From contig NZ_JPWA01000018.1 of the NCBI RefSeq assembly GCF_003326475.1, positions 30,348 to 94,347 of the forward strand: a stretch of DNA of 64,000 nt, read 5' to 3'. Position 1 is the first letter of the stretch. Each line of letters begins with the position of its first letter. The notes under the pieces are model-generated. The model was not told where the DNA came from and did no database searches. It saw only the letters and a program-made list of their open reading frames with translations. This DNA is from Thalassospira xianhensis MCCC 1A02616. GTDB lineage: Bacteria; Pseudomonadota; Alphaproteobacteria; Rhodospirillales; Thalassospiraceae. The position numbers and the translations under genes are program-made. Positions 9,634-18,394 of the stretch are shown piece after piece.

Positions 9634-10089
9634 CTATTTTCGCGACGCATTCGCCTCAAGCGTATCGCGCAACTGACCAAGATCATCGATCAGACGTTTG
9701 ACCGTCGAAAGATCAAGTTCCGCTGCCTCGCCGATGCAGCGTGGCACATCAAGCGCCTTTTTCCGCAATTCCTTGCCCGCCGCCGTCAGGGTAATGCGCA
9801 CCGAACGTTCATCCTTCGGATCGCGGGTCCGTTTGACAAGCCCCGCGGCTTCAAGCCGTTTTAGCAACGGTGTCAGCGTACTGGATTCCAGAAACAGCTT
9901 TTCACCGATACTGCGCACCGGCTGATCATCCTGCTCCCATAGGGTCACCATCACCAGATATTGCGGATAGGTAAGCTCAAGCGCATCAAGCAGCGGCTTA
10001 TAGATACGGTTGAATGCATGACTGGCGGCATAGACCGAAAAACACAGGAAGTTTTCAAGCCTGAGCGGATCGCTATCATGATGGTCCAT
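9634..10089 (-). CDS. ohrR: OhrR, MarR-family organic peroxide sensor
   Basis: Repressor of 151 residues of the MarR family. It senses organic hydroperoxides through an N-terminal cysteine and then releases DNA. That cysteine is visible in LENFLCFSVYAASHAFN (Cys16), the characteristic OhrR start. A second cysteine near residue 121 could form the disulfide of two-Cys OhrR proteins. The winged helix region includes QYLVMVTLWE, SSTLTPLLKRLEAAGLV and DERSVRITLT. The start has a good ribosome-binding site, AAAGGAG. It is divergent from the esterase gene and two genes from ohr, with palindromes in the shared region, so autoregulation and repression of ohr are likely. Confidence 0.93.
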   Translation of the reverse strand: MDHHDSDPLRLENFLCFSVYAASHAFNRIYKPLLDALELTYPQYLVMVTLWEQDDQPVRSIGEKLFLESSTLTPLLKRLEAAGLVKRTRDPKDERSVRITLTAAGKELRKKALDVPRCIGEAAELDLSTVKRLIDDLGQLRDTLEANASRK

Positions 10090-10190
10090 GGTGGCGTTCT
10101 CCTTTGTCCGGCCCGGGCTGTCGGATGGCGCTCCGATTGTCTGCTTTGCGGCTTAACGCAAGGGCCGTTTTGAGATCAAACCCATATCAA

Positions 10191-10279
10191 TATATCGCAC
10201 ACGATTTAATTACAAGCGATTTAATTGCATGGCTCATATTCTCAAATTTATATCGCACACGATTAAATCGTGCGATATA
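10191..10279. promoter_or_regulatory. Putative OhrR operators
   Basis: The divergent region between ohrR and the esterase gene holds two related AT-rich elements. The right one contains the palindrome CACGATTAAATCGTG (10258-10272), nested in a wider inverted repeat TATCGCAC (10251-10258) and GTGCGATA (10270-10277). The left one (10191-10225) begins with the same ATATCGCACACGATT and repeats CGATTTAATT. Repeated palindromes between ohrR and its targets are the expected operator layout. The assignment to OhrR is inference from position. Confidence 0.7.
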
Positions 10280-10345
10280 ACAAAATCATCGAAACGGAAA
10301 ACGCCGCACAGCGGCCCTAAACAGACAGCTTAAAGGAACAAGATC

Positions 10346-11377
10346 ATGAACACATTCAAAACGACTGTTGCCTCCGCTGCAATTGCTCTGGCAACCACTC
10401 TGACCGCCACGACCGCTTTGGCCGATCCGGTTCTCGAAAACAACACGCAGAACTTCATCAATGCCCTGACCGCGTCAGGTGGTGCACCGATCTACACACT
10501 CAGCCCGGCTGATGCCCGCAACGTTCTGGCTGGCGCACAGGCAGGCCCGATTGCAAAACGCGCTGCCGACGTTACCGACACTGTCTTCCCGGTTGGACCG
10601 ACCGGTGAAACCCGGGTCCGCATCGTCCGCCCCGAAGGCAACACCGACCGCCTGCCGGTTGTCGTATACTTCCACGGTGGTGGCTGGGTGCTGGGCGATA
10701 AGGAAACCCATGATCGCCTGATTCGCGAAATCGCTGTACAGGCAAATGCCGCCGTCGTCTTTGTTGATTACGAACGTTCGCCCGAAGCCAAATATCCGAT
10801 CGCAATCGAACAGGATTATGCTGTCACCAAATATGTCGCCGATCACAGTGAACAGCTTAACGTTGATCCGACCCGACTGGCGATTGCCGGGGACAGTGTC
10901 GGTGGCAACATGACAGCGGTTGTTTCCCTGCTGGCCGAACAGCGCAAAGGACCGGAAATCATCGCCCAGGTCCTGTTCTATCCGGTGACCGATGCGAATT
11001 TTGAAAACGGGTCCTATACCGAATTTGCCAATGGCCCGTGGTTGACCAAGGCGGCAATGGAATGGTTCTGGAACCAGTACCTGCCCGAAGGAACCGACCG
11101 TACTGATCCGACAGTAACGCCGATCCACGCTCCGCAGGATTTGCTCGCCGGACAGGCACCTGCCCTGATCATCACCGATGAAAACGACGTGCTGCGTGAC
11201 GAGGGCGAAGCATATGCCCGCAAACTCAGCCAGGCCGGGGTGGATGTCACCACGGTTCGCTACAACGGCACGATCCATGATTTCGTCATGCTCAATGCTG
11301 TTGCCGATACCCCGGCTGCCAAGGCCGCAACCGCCCAGGCCAGCCAGTTCCTGAAGAACGCCTTCTACGGCGAATGA
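10346..11377 (+). CDS. Secreted alpha/beta hydrolase, HSL-like esterase
   Basis: Predicted periplasmic or secreted carboxylesterase of 343 residues. The N-terminal 26 residues are a signal peptide ending TALA. The hormone-sensitive-lipase family marks are all present: the oxyanion-hole motif YFHGGGWVLGD, the nucleophile elbow IAGDSVGGN, the acid residue in ITDENDVLRDE and the catalytic histidine in GTIHDFVML. A clear ribosome-binding site (AAAGGA) precedes the ATG. It lies between ohrR and ohr and probably shares the peroxide-responsive promoter, so it may act on peroxidised or esterified lipid products; the substrate is unknown. Confidence 0.88.
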   Translation: MNTFKTTVASAAIALATTLTATTALADPVLENNTQNFINALTASGGAPIYTLSPADARNVLAGAQAGPIAKRAADVTDTVFPVGPTGETRVRIVRPEGNTDRLPVVVYFHGGGWVLGDKETHDRLIREIAVQANAAVVFVDYERSPEAKYPIAIEQDYAVTKYVADHSEQLNVDPTRLAIAGDSVGGNMTAVVSLLAEQRKGPEIIAQVLFYPVTDANFENGSYTEFANGPWLTKAAMEWFWNQYLPEGTDRTDPTVTPIHAPQDLLAGQAPALIITDENDVLRDEGEAYARKLSQAGVDVTTVRYNGTIHDFVMLNAVADTPAAKAATAQASQFLKNAFYGE

Positions 11378-11402
11378 CCTGAACTTTCTGCAACTTCTTT
11401 TT

Positions 11403-11422
11403 GGGGGCGCGGTTGCGCCCCC
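11403..11422. other. GC-rich hairpin between esterase and ohr
   Basis: GGGGGCGC (11403-11410) and GCGCCCCC (11415-11422) form an 8-pair stem with loop GGTT. A T-run lies before the stem rather than after it, so it does not fit an intrinsic terminator on the plus strand. It could partially separate esterase and ohr expression or protect the upstream mRNA. Confidence 0.45.
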
Positions 11423-11527
11423 GCCCACCCGGCGACATATCACTTGGGGCACTAACCGAACCAAAGCCCTGATCAGCCGGGTTATCGAAACCTTCGAACC
11501 ATCACGTTCAAACAAAGGAAGAAAACC

Positions 11528-11953
11528 ATGTCTGTAGATGTCAAATATCGCGCAACAGCAAGTGCAACCGGTGGCCGTGACGGCCGCGCAAAAACCGAAG
11601 ACGGCAGCCTCGATGTCAAACTGACCACACCAAAGGAACTCGGCGGTGCAGGTGGCGAAGGCAACAACCCCGAACAGCTTTTCGCAATGGGTTATTCGGC
11701 CTGCTTCATCGGCGCGATGAAATTCGTCTCCTCTCAGGGCGGCCCGAAAGTTCCGTCTGATGTTTCGGTCAAGGCTGTTGTCGGCATCGGCCCGCGTGCG
11801 GCTGGTGGTTTCGGCCTTGCGGTTGACCTGCATGTTTCACTGCCGGGCCTTGATAAGGCCGATGCTGAAAAGCTGGTCGAAGAAGCCCACAAAATCTGCC
11901 CTTACTCCAACTCGGTCCGCGGCAATGTCGAAGTAACCTCGCACATCGCCTGA
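11528..11953 (+). CDS. ohr: Organic hydroperoxide resistance protein Ohr
   Basis: Thiol peroxidase of 141 residues that reduces organic and fatty-acid hydroperoxides using lipoylated partners, cytoplasmic. Both catalytic cysteines are in the expected contexts: Cys59 in GYSACFIGAM and Cys124 in HKICPYSNSVRGN. The N-terminal TGGRDGRAKTEDGSLDV stretch and the total length match the Ohr subfamily rather than OsmC. A good ribosome-binding site (AAAGGAAG) precedes the ATG. Its position near ohrR supports peroxide-inducible control. A strong terminator follows. Confidence 0.96.
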   Translation: MSVDVKYRATASATGGRDGRAKTEDGSLDVKLTTPKELGGAGGEGNNPEQLFAMGYSACFIGAMKFVSSQGGPKVPSDVSVKAVVGIGPRAAGGFGLAVDLHVSLPGLDKADAEKLVEEAHKICPYSNSVRGNVEVTSHIA

Positions 11954-12009
11954 TCGAAAACCTCCCCCTCTTCGGCAGGGACCTCCCCCGATCCACAACT
12001 GCCGAAGCC

Positions 12010-12047
12010 AAGCCCGGTGCTCTCCCCGCACCGGGCTTTTATTTTTT
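12010..12047 (+). terminator. Intrinsic terminator after ohr
   Basis: An 11-base perfect stem, AAGCCCGGTGC (12010-12020) with GCACCGGGCTT (12028-12038), a 7-base loop and T-rich sequence TTTTATTTTTT. It ends the ohr transcript. Confidence 0.9.
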
Positions 12048-12135
12048 ACCGGCAATTTAACGGTTGCCCGATCCGGCCCCTGCCACGATGATCCAGGCCA
12101 ATCAAAACGCCATAGAAATCCGACAGGAACCATTC

Positions 12136-12432
12136 ATGTCCCAACAACTTACCGTTCTTGCCATTGCGCGTGCCAAACCGGGCAAGGAAAACGAACTTGG
12201 CAAACGTCTTCTCGTACTTGTCGAACCGTCACGCGCCGAAGAAGGCTGCATCAGCTACGAAATCCACCAATCCAACGACGATCCGGCAATCTGGATGGCG
12301 TATGAAAACTGGCGCTCTGACGAAGATCTGGCCCTTCACTTCGAAACACCCTATCTGCGCGCCTTTGCCAAGGGTGGCGAAGAAGTCCTTGCCGAACCGG
12401 TAAGCATTCAGAAATTCGCCATCAAATCCTGA
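12136..12432 (+). CDS. Antibiotic biosynthesis monooxygenase (ABM) domain protein
   Basis: Small 98-residue protein with the dimeric ferredoxin-like ABM fold (YgiN/LsrG-like). Typical features are an initial beta strand (TVLAIARAKPGKENEL), EEGCISYEIHQS in the middle, YENWRSDEDLALHF and a final strand. Members include quinol monooxygenases and detoxification proteins. I start at the ATG at 12136, preceded by AGGA; the longer frame from 12064 has no ribosome-binding site. It lies 26 bases upstream of the YqaA gene, so the two may be co-transcribed. The substrate is unknown. Confidence 0.85.
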   Translation: MSQQLTVLAIARAKPGKENELGKRLLVLVEPSRAEEGCISYEIHQSNDDPAIWMAYENWRSDEDLALHFETPYLRAFAKGGEEVLAEPVSIQKFAIKS

Positions 12433-12457
12433 TCTTTGCCCTGCAACCCCGAACGGA

Positions 12458-12907
12458 ATGCAAACCTTGCTTTTTGCGTTGCTGCTCTCGGCCTTTACCT
12501 CCGCCACCATCCTGCCCGGTACGTCCGAGGCAACGCTGGCGGCTCTTGTCGCATCGGGCGATCATGCCGTCTGGCTTTTGGTTGCAGTGGCAACGCTTGG
12601 CAATGTCATGGGGTCATGCGTCAATTGGGGACTTGGTCTTTATATCGATCATTTCAAGGATCGGCGATGGTTCCCGGTATCACCCGAGGCTCTTGATCGC
12701 GCGTCACATTGGTTTGGCAAATACGGCTTTTGGTCGCTTTTACTTGCATGGCTTCCAATCATCGGCGATCCACTAACGCTTTTTGCCGGGGTCATGCGGG
12801 TGCGCTTTGTACCCTTTATCCTGCTGGTGACGATTGGCAAAGCCGCACGCTATGCAGTGATTGCCGGTGGGGCGGACTTGATCGCCAATCTGATTGGGCA
12901 GACATAA
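12458..12907 (+). CDS. YqaA-family membrane protein (DedA/VTT-like)
   Basis: Integral membrane protein of 149 residues from the YqaA branch of the DedA/VTT superfamily. The start LLSAFTSATILPGTSEATLA and the central GNVMGSCVNWGLG match the conserved re-entrant helix region of this family. LLLAWLPIIGDPLTLFAGVMR is the second conserved block. DedA-type proteins are linked to lipid-carrier recycling and membrane homeostasis. The ribosome-binding site is poor, so it may depend on translation of the upstream ABM gene. Confidence 0.88.
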   Translation: MQTLLFALLLSAFTSATILPGTSEATLAALVASGDHAVWLLVAVATLGNVMGSCVNWGLGLYIDHFKDRRWFPVSPEALDRASHWFGKYGFWSLLLAWLPIIGDPLTLFAGVMRVRFVPFILLVTIGKAARYAVIAGGADLIANLIGQT

Positions 12908-13087
12908 TATTCACAAAAATTAACCACAAAACAAAAACGAAACTCGCAAATGATCAAAAACACAACAGCCAGATCAATTATATAAAAATATAGTTTGTTT
13001 GCTAATATTCCACCCCCATGGTTTTATTAAGTGAAATAAAAAACGAGCAATTGTTTATAAATTTCACAAAATCAATGGGAGTATATT

Positions 13088-13456
13088 ATGAATATGGAAA
13101 TTCCAGTCTGGGCGAAACCCGCAATCTGGGGCGGTGTCGTCGGTGCCGTTGCCATCACGATTATCGGCTTTAGCGCAAGCTGGGTTGTTTCGGGCAGTAC
13201 GGCAACCGAAATGGCCAATACTCAAAGCAAGGATGCGGTCATTACCGCGCTTGCCCCGATCTGTGTCGCACAGTTCAAAAGCCAGACACCAAACAACCAG
13301 ACCATGCAGCTTGCGGCCCTTAAAGAGGAAAGCTCTTACAAGCGCGATGATTTCGTCGTTGAAGGCGGCTGGGCCACCATGCCCGGTAACGATGCACCGA
13401 CCAAGGAAATCGCCGATGCATGCGCCGAACAGCTGATGAAGCTGACGGTAAACTAA
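13088..13456 (+). CDS. Small membrane-anchored hypothetical protein
   Basis: A 122-residue protein with one N-terminal membrane helix (about residues 10-35, IWGGVVGAVAITIIGFSASW) and a soluble domain of about 85 residues. That domain has a single cysteine pair (CVAQF and ADACAEQ) that could form a disulfide in the periplasm. I recognise the type as a recurrent alphaproteobacterial protein without known function. GGGAG precedes the ATG and a strong terminator follows, so it appears to be a one-gene unit. The upstream 180 bases are very AT-rich, consistent with a strong promoter. Confidence 0.75.
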   Translation: MNMEIPVWAKPAIWGGVVGAVAITIIGFSASWVVSGSTATEMANTQSKDAVITALAPICVAQFKSQTPNNQTMQLAALKEESSYKRDDFVVEGGWATMPGNDAPTKEIADACAEQLMKLTVN

Positions 13457-13493
13457 GCGGATCACCTCCCCCGAGGTAATCGATCCGTCCAAG

Positions 13494-13531
13494 ACGGCAT
13501 TCGGGCCAACCCCCGGGTGCCGTTTTTTTTT
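13494..13531 (+). terminator. Intrinsic terminator
   Basis: ACGGCATTCGGG pairs with CCCGGGTGCCGT (with G-T pairs) around a short loop, followed by eight or nine T residues at about 13523-13531. It closes the small membrane-protein gene. Confidence 0.9.
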
Positions 13532-13628
13532 ATGGGTCCGCGCAACAGACAGGGCAATATTATTCAATAAACCGGCAAGCCCAAGACGCATTCTGGGATC
13601 AATCAAAATCACCAGAGGAACGTCCCCC

Positions 13629-14231
13629 ATGCTCGCCGCCCCCATAAGCCTTTATCTGTCGATGGCCGCCTTCGCACTTGCCGCCTCCATCACGCCCGGG
13701 CCGGTCAATATCCTGATCCTGAGCTCCGGCGTGCATTACGGCTTTCGCCCCAGCCTGCGCCTTGTATTCGGTGCCACCAGCGGTTTTTGCCTGTTGCTGC
13801 TTCTGATCGGGTTGGGCTTGCATGAATTGCTGGTGATTTTCCCCAACCTGACCACGATCATCCAATGGGCCGGGGTTGCCTTTTTGCTGTTCATGGCCTT
13901 CAAACTTGCTACCGCGTCAGGTGAACTGGGCAAGAGCCGCGCAGAAAAAGGCCCTTCCATGATCACCGGCGCATTGCTGCAATGGGTTAACCCCAAGGCG
14001 TGGCTGGCGGCGGTTGCAGGTATGGGAGCCTATGCTGCCAACGGCGCACCGGCACTGGTCTGGGAATTCACCGTGCTTTATTTCGCGGTCTGCTTTGCCT
14101 CGGTCGCCTGCTGGGCTTATGCCGGGGCGTTTCTGGGCCGGTTTTTAAATGATGCCGCCCATATCCGGCTGTTTAACCGGATCATGGCCGTTCTGTTGAT
14201 CGCAAGTGCGGCTTATCTGATCGTCAACTGA
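13629..14231 (+). CDS. LysE/RhtB-family exporter
   Basis: Inner-membrane amino-acid exporter of 200 residues with about six hydrophobic helices. The family signature ASITPGPVNILILSSG is at residues about 19-34 and LLQWVNPKAWLAAVAGM is the conserved central block. The ATG has a ribosome-binding site (AGAGGA). The AraC-type gene ends only five bases beyond its stop on the other strand, and such pairs are often regulator plus target. The substrate cannot be told from sequence. Confidence 0.9.
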   Translation: MLAAPISLYLSMAAFALAASITPGPVNILILSSGVHYGFRPSLRLVFGATSGFCLLLLLIGLGLHELLVIFPNLTTIIQWAGVAFLLFMAFKLATASGELGKSRAEKGPSMITGALLQWVNPKAWLAAVAGMGAYAANGAPALVWEFTVLYFAVCFASVACWAYAGAFLGRFLNDAAHIRLFNRIMAVLLIASAAYLIVN

Positions 14232-14236
14232 TAGCA

Positions 14237-15082
14237 TCACGCGACATGCGCCATCGCATAATGGCGGGGCGTGGTTGCCATCAGGCGTTTGAAAACCCGT
14301 TGAAAATGCGCCTGATCGGCAAAACCGCAATCAAGAGCCACATCAACAATCCGCTCCCCGCGCTTGAGCGCATGGCGCGCCTTCTGCACCCGGCAATTGA
14401 TCAGATAGGCATAGGGCGTCATGCCATGTGCCTTTTTGAACGCGCGCACCAGATAGGATCTCGAAACACCAATCACACCAGCAAGATCATCAAGATTGAC
14501 GTCCTCGGCGCAATAGGTCCGGATATAGTCGGCGACCCGGTTCATCTTGCTTTTATCCGCCACACCAGACCCATTATGCAAGATGCCGCGCCGGTCAAGC
14601 GCCACATGCAGATCGGCAAAGAACGACACCATTGTGCTTTCCTTGGCCAGCTGGTCACAATCGGGATCAATCAATGTATCGGCAAGGCTTTGCAGGCCGG
14701 AATACAGCAACGGACTATGGCTGATGGTGTCGGAAAACATCGCAAACCGCCCAGCGGCATCGGCATCGATTTCCACCTGCAAATCCAGAAGCCATGCCGG
14801 ATCGACAAACAGCATGTCATAACACCATCCCCCACCCGGCACCGGGTTGCAGCCATGAACATCCTCGGGATTGAGCACAACAACCGATCCCTTGCCGGTT
14901 TCATGGGTCTTGCCCCGGTTCCAATAGGTACTGCGCCCGCCCTTAACGATGCCGATTGAAAACGTGTCGTGGCTGTGCCGTTCATAACAAACACCCCGCC
15001 CATCATCGACCCGGCGCAGTTCGACAAACGGCAAACCGGCATCGCGCCAGAAACACTGATTATCTGATTTTGCCTTGCCCAT
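14237..15082 (-). CDS. AraC-family transcriptional regulator
   Basis: Regulator of 281 residues. The N-terminal half is a cupin-like effector domain (YERHSHDTFSIGIVKGG, and VVLNPEDVHGCNP). The C-terminal half carries the two AraC helix-turn-helices: LDDLAGVIGVSRSYLVRAFK and VDVALDCGFADQAHFQRVFK. This arrangement is common for regulators of LysE-type exporters, and it converges tail-to-tail with one here. The start codon region lacks a strong ribosome-binding site. Confidence 0.9.
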   Translation of the reverse strand: MGKAKSDNQCFWRDAGLPFVELRRVDDGRGVCYERHSHDTFSIGIVKGGRSTYWNRGKTHETGKGSVVVLNPEDVHGCNPVPGGGWCYDMLFVDPAWLLDLQVEIDADAAGRFAMFSDTISHSPLLYSGLQSLADTLIDPDCDQLAKESTMVSFFADLHVALDRRGILHNGSGVADKSKMNRVADYIRTYCAEDVNLDDLAGVIGVSRSYLVRAFKKAHGMTPYAYLINCRVQKARHALKRGERIVDVALDCGFADQAHFQRVFKRLMATTPRHYAMAHVA

Positions 15083-15183
15083 TGAAACGCCTGCACCATC
15101 TTTGGGAATGAAAACGCGAAAATCCGAAGATAGGTTAATTTCACCGGTGGCACCAGTGGCCGGACCTGATTATAGTCCCCCAA

Positions 15184-17952
15184 ATGTTCGATGATCGTTC
15201 TGATCCCACGCCCAAATTCATGCCACCCGACGCACCCGTTATGGTCGTCGGATTGCGCCATGCTGTCTTTCTATCGCCCGACGGGGAAATAGAAGAATTG
15301 CCACATGGCGCGGCGGCCAAGCGTGCGCGATCCCAACGCCCTATATTGGTCCATACCCCGGCATCAGCACGACGGATGAAATCCGATCCGTTTCCGGCCC
15401 ATGATTTGCTGGAACTGTTTGCCTTTGTCCGCCCGGCGCAGTTTTGCGTCCCCACACCGCGCGGGCTTGCCATGGCGACGGGGCAACGGGCTTGCGATGA
15501 TCTGATCGGACAGGCTGAGGCCTTGGCCGAAGCAATGAAACGGTTATTGCAGGAACTTGCCACACTGCCACGTGAAAAACGTGCGCGCGCGCTTTCCATC
15601 GCATGGCCGATGGCGCGCGGGCATTGGATGTGGGGTGTACCGGTTCTGGCGGCCCTTGGTGCGGATGGTGACGGGCCACATAAATTTGCCGTCTATGAAG
15701 GGCTTAAAGTCTGGAAGAAAATGGGCGAATGGACCGAACATGCCCCTCCGCCCCCGCCCGGCAACAATCCGGTCGATCCCAAAGACGCCCGCGAACGGTT
15801 AAAAAAGCTTCTGGGCGAAGGGGCGGAAGAACGCCCGCAACAGGCAGATTATGCATCTGCCGTTTGTTCGGCCTTTGCGCCGCGCACCGCCGAAGGCACG
15901 CCCAATATCGTCTTGGCCGAAGCTGGGACCGGAACGGGAAAGACGCTGGGCTATGTTGCCCCGGCATCAATCTGGGCACAAAAGAATGACGGGGCGGTGT
16001 GGATTTCAACCTATACCCGCAACCTGCAACGTCAGATCGATCAGGAACTGAACCGTCTTTATGACGATCCCAAGGACAAACGCCTGAAGGCGGTCGTGCG
16101 CAAGGGCCGCGAAAATTACCTGTGCCTTCTGAATTTCGAAGAAGCCCAAAGACCGCTGGCGCAACAGCCCCATCAGGCGATCCCGCTGGGGCTTATGGCG
16201 CGCTGGGCATCGCAAACGCGCGATGGCGATATGGTCGGCGGTGATTTCCCGGCATGGCTGACGGAACTGATCGGGAACCGCTTTACCAGTGCGCTTGCCG
16301 ATCAGCGCGGCGAATGCATTTATGCCGCCTGCCCGCATTATTCGCGCTGCTTTGTTGAAAAAACCGTGCGTCGTGCAAGGTCGGCTGAGATCGTGGTCGC
16401 CAACCATGCACTGGTGATGGTTCAGGCTGCGCTTGGCGGGCTTGACGATGCGTCGATGCCGACCCGATATGTCTTTGACGAAGGACATCACCTGTTTGAT
16501 GCCGCCGACAAGGCCTTTTCCGCACACCTGACCGGGCAGGAAGGTGCAGAATTGCGCCGCTGGTTATTGGGTGCCGAAAACAAGGGCCAGTCACGCGCAC
16601 GCGGTCTTAAACAACGTCTTGAAACCCTGATCATGGATCGGGACGAGCTTCGCGATGCCGTAAATGCGGTGATCCAGGCCGCCCAATGCCTGCCCGAACA
16701 GGGCTGGCTGATGCGCATCCATGACGGGGCCGAACATGCCAAGGGCCCGGCGGAATTGTTCCTTGCCCATGTGCGGGCACAGGTCATGGCACGTGCCGCC
16801 GAAGGCGACCGGGGCTATTCGATTGAAACCGATTGCAAACCGGCCATTGACCCGGTTCTGGCCAGTGCAGCGGATCTAGATCGTGCGTTAGGCGCCCTTG
16901 AAAAACCGGCCAAGGCCCTGATCAAGATCATCGCCCATATGCTGGATGAAAAGGCCGACGAGCTTGAAAGTGCCGAACGCCAGCGCCTTGATGCAGCGAT
17001 GCGTTCCCTTGAACGGCGTGCGATCATGCAGGTTGCCGCATGGCGCGGGATGCTTGAAAGCCTTGTCGATGCCACCCCGCCGGAATTTGTCGACTGGTTT
17101 GCCATCGAACGGCAGTTTGGCCGCGATTTTGATGTCGGCATGCACCGCCATCATATCGACCCCACATTGCCCCTGACCGCGGCCCTGGCACCCTCCGCCC
17201 ATGGGTTGGTGATCACGTCGGCCACGCTCCGCGATGGCACGGGCGATGAAATGTTTGACTGGGGCGTTGCCGAAGATCGCACCGGCGCATCGCACATGCC
17301 GATGCCTGCGATCCGGGCGGCGATGAAGAGCCCCTATGACTACGCCAAACAGACCAAGGTTTTCATCATCAATGACCTTGGGCGCGAGAACCCCGACCAT
17401 GTGGCAGCGGCCTATCGCGAACTGTTTCTCGCGTCCGGTGGCGGGGCACTTGGCCTGTTTACCGCGATCAACCGTTTGCGGGCGGTTTACGAACGCCTGA
17501 CCGGGCCGCTAGATGATGCCGGGTTGCAACTTCTGGCGCAGCATATTGACGGCATGGATGTATCCACCCTGATTGACATTTTCCGGGTTGAACGCGATGC
17601 CTGTCTATTGGGTACCGATGCGGTACGCGACGGGGTCGATGTGCCGGGGGATAGCCTTCGCCTTATCGTGTTTGACCGCGTGCCATGGCCACGCCCCGAT
17701 ATCCTGCACCGGGCGCGTAAGGCTGCATTTCATGGTGCACGCTATGATGACATGTTAACGCGTCTGCGGATGAAGCAGGCCTTTGGCCGCCTTGTTCGCC
17801 GTGCAGAAGACCGTGGGGTTTTTGTACTGCTTGATAACAGGATGCCGTCGCGATTGCTGGGTGCATTCCCCGAAGACGTCAACGTGCAACGGGTTGGCAT
17901 GCGCGAAGCAATTGAACAGACGCGCGCATTTCTGCGTCCCAGTCAGGTTTGA
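15184..17952 (+). CDS. DinG-like ATP-dependent DNA helicase (XPD family)
   Basis: Superfamily-2 helicase of up to 922 residues. Walker A is EAGTGTGKTLGY, about residue 244, and Walker B is VFDEGHHLFD (a DEGH box). Four cysteines between them (NYLCLL, GECIY, AACPH, SRCF) match the iron-sulfur cluster of DinG/XPD helicases, which unwind 5' to 3'. Motif VI is QAFGRLVRRAEDRG. An N-terminal extension of about 230 residues before Walker A contains a proline-rich linker. It may act in repair or in removing R-loops. No clear ribosome-binding site precedes the ATG, so the start could be later. The 3' end overlaps the convergent HxlR gene by ten bases. Confidence 0.9.
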   Translation: MFDDRSDPTPKFMPPDAPVMVVGLRHAVFLSPDGEIEELPHGAAAKRARSQRPILVHTPASARRMKSDPFPAHDLLELFAFVRPAQFCVPTPRGLAMATGQRACDDLIGQAEALAEAMKRLLQELATLPREKRARALSIAWPMARGHWMWGVPVLAALGADGDGPHKFAVYEGLKVWKKMGEWTEHAPPPPPGNNPVDPKDARERLKKLLGEGAEERPQQADYASAVCSAFAPRTAEGTPNIVLAEAGTGTGKTLGYVAPASIWAQKNDGAVWISTYTRNLQRQIDQELNRLYDDPKDKRLKAVVRKGRENYLCLLNFEEAQRPLAQQPHQAIPLGLMARWASQTRDGDMVGGDFPAWLTELIGNRFTSALADQRGECIYAACPHYSRCFVEKTVRRARSAEIVVANHALVMVQAALGGLDDASMPTRYVFDEGHHLFDAADKAFSAHLTGQEGAELRRWLLGAENKGQSRARGLKQRLETLIMDRDELRDAVNAVIQAAQCLPEQGWLMRIHDGAEHAKGPAELFLAHVRAQVMARAAEGDRGYSIETDCKPAIDPVLASAADLDRALGALEKPAKALIKIIAHMLDEKADELESAERQRLDAAMRSLERRAIMQVAAWRGMLESLVDATPPEFVDWFAIERQFGRDFDVGMHRHHIDPTLPLTAALAPSAHGLVITSATLRDGTGDEMFDWGVAEDRTGASHMPMPAIRAAMKSPYDYAKQTKVFIINDLGRENPDHVAAAYRELFLASGGGALGLFTAINRLRAVYERLTGPLDDAGLQLLAQHIDGMDVSTLIDIFRVERDACLLGTDAVRDGVDVPGDSLRLIVFDRVPWPRPDILHRARKAAFHGARYDDMLTRLRMKQAFGRLVRRAEDRGVFVLLDNRMPSRLLGAFPEDVNVQRVGMREAIEQTRAFLRPSQV

Positions 17953-18293
17953 GCACCGGGGAAACCTTGCAGGTCTTTCCCCCACTCTTTCGCCCACAAT
18001 CCCAAAGGCACCAGCATTTTATAAAGTTCCCGTCCGCGCAGGGTGACCCGATATCCCGTGGTATCGTGATCAACTAGACAGGCAGCGCGCAGCTCGGCGA
18101 TCCGGGTATTGAGTGTTGTGGGTGACAGGTTATCACATTTTTCCTGAAGTTCGCGAAAGGTACAGGGCCCCTGCTCGGACAGGGTCCAGACAATTCCCAT
18201 CGCCCAACGCCGCCCCAAAAGATCGAATAGCACCATGATCGGCGCGCCGCTTTGCGAACCGCGAACGGGTTTTCCGGGGGCAGGTATTTTCAT
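17943..18293 (-). CDS. HxlR-family transcriptional regulator
   Basis: Small winged-helix regulator of 116 residues. The HxlR signature is visible: LLGRRWAMGIVWTLSEQGPCT, FRELQEKCDNLSPTTLNTRI and VTLRGRELYKML (the wing and following helix). I begin at the ATG at 18293 after GAGGGA; the frame stays open to 18374 but the extra residues do not look like family sequence. It is divergent from the gluconolactonase-like gene, a likely target, with about 100 bases between the starts. HxlR proteins often sense aldehydes or electrophiles. Confidence 0.88.
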   Translation of the reverse strand: MKIPAPGKPVRGSQSGAPIMVLFDLLGRRWAMGIVWTLSEQGPCTFRELQEKCDNLSPTTLNTRIAELRAACLVDHDTTGYRVTLRGRELYKMLVPLGLWAKEWGKDLQGFPGAQT

Positions 18294-18394
18294 CCTTCGA
18301 TCCCTCTTGTGCGCTACATAAATGGTAGCATTGCCGGATTGACCTTTCATTGCTATGAATATTGTAGCAGTCACCTCACAGGAAGGAAACCGAT

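Noticed and set aside
10475..11833. Long minus-strand ORF of 452 codons opposite the esterase and ohr
   Set aside because: It is the mirror of two well-supported genes; long antisense frames are common at this GC content.
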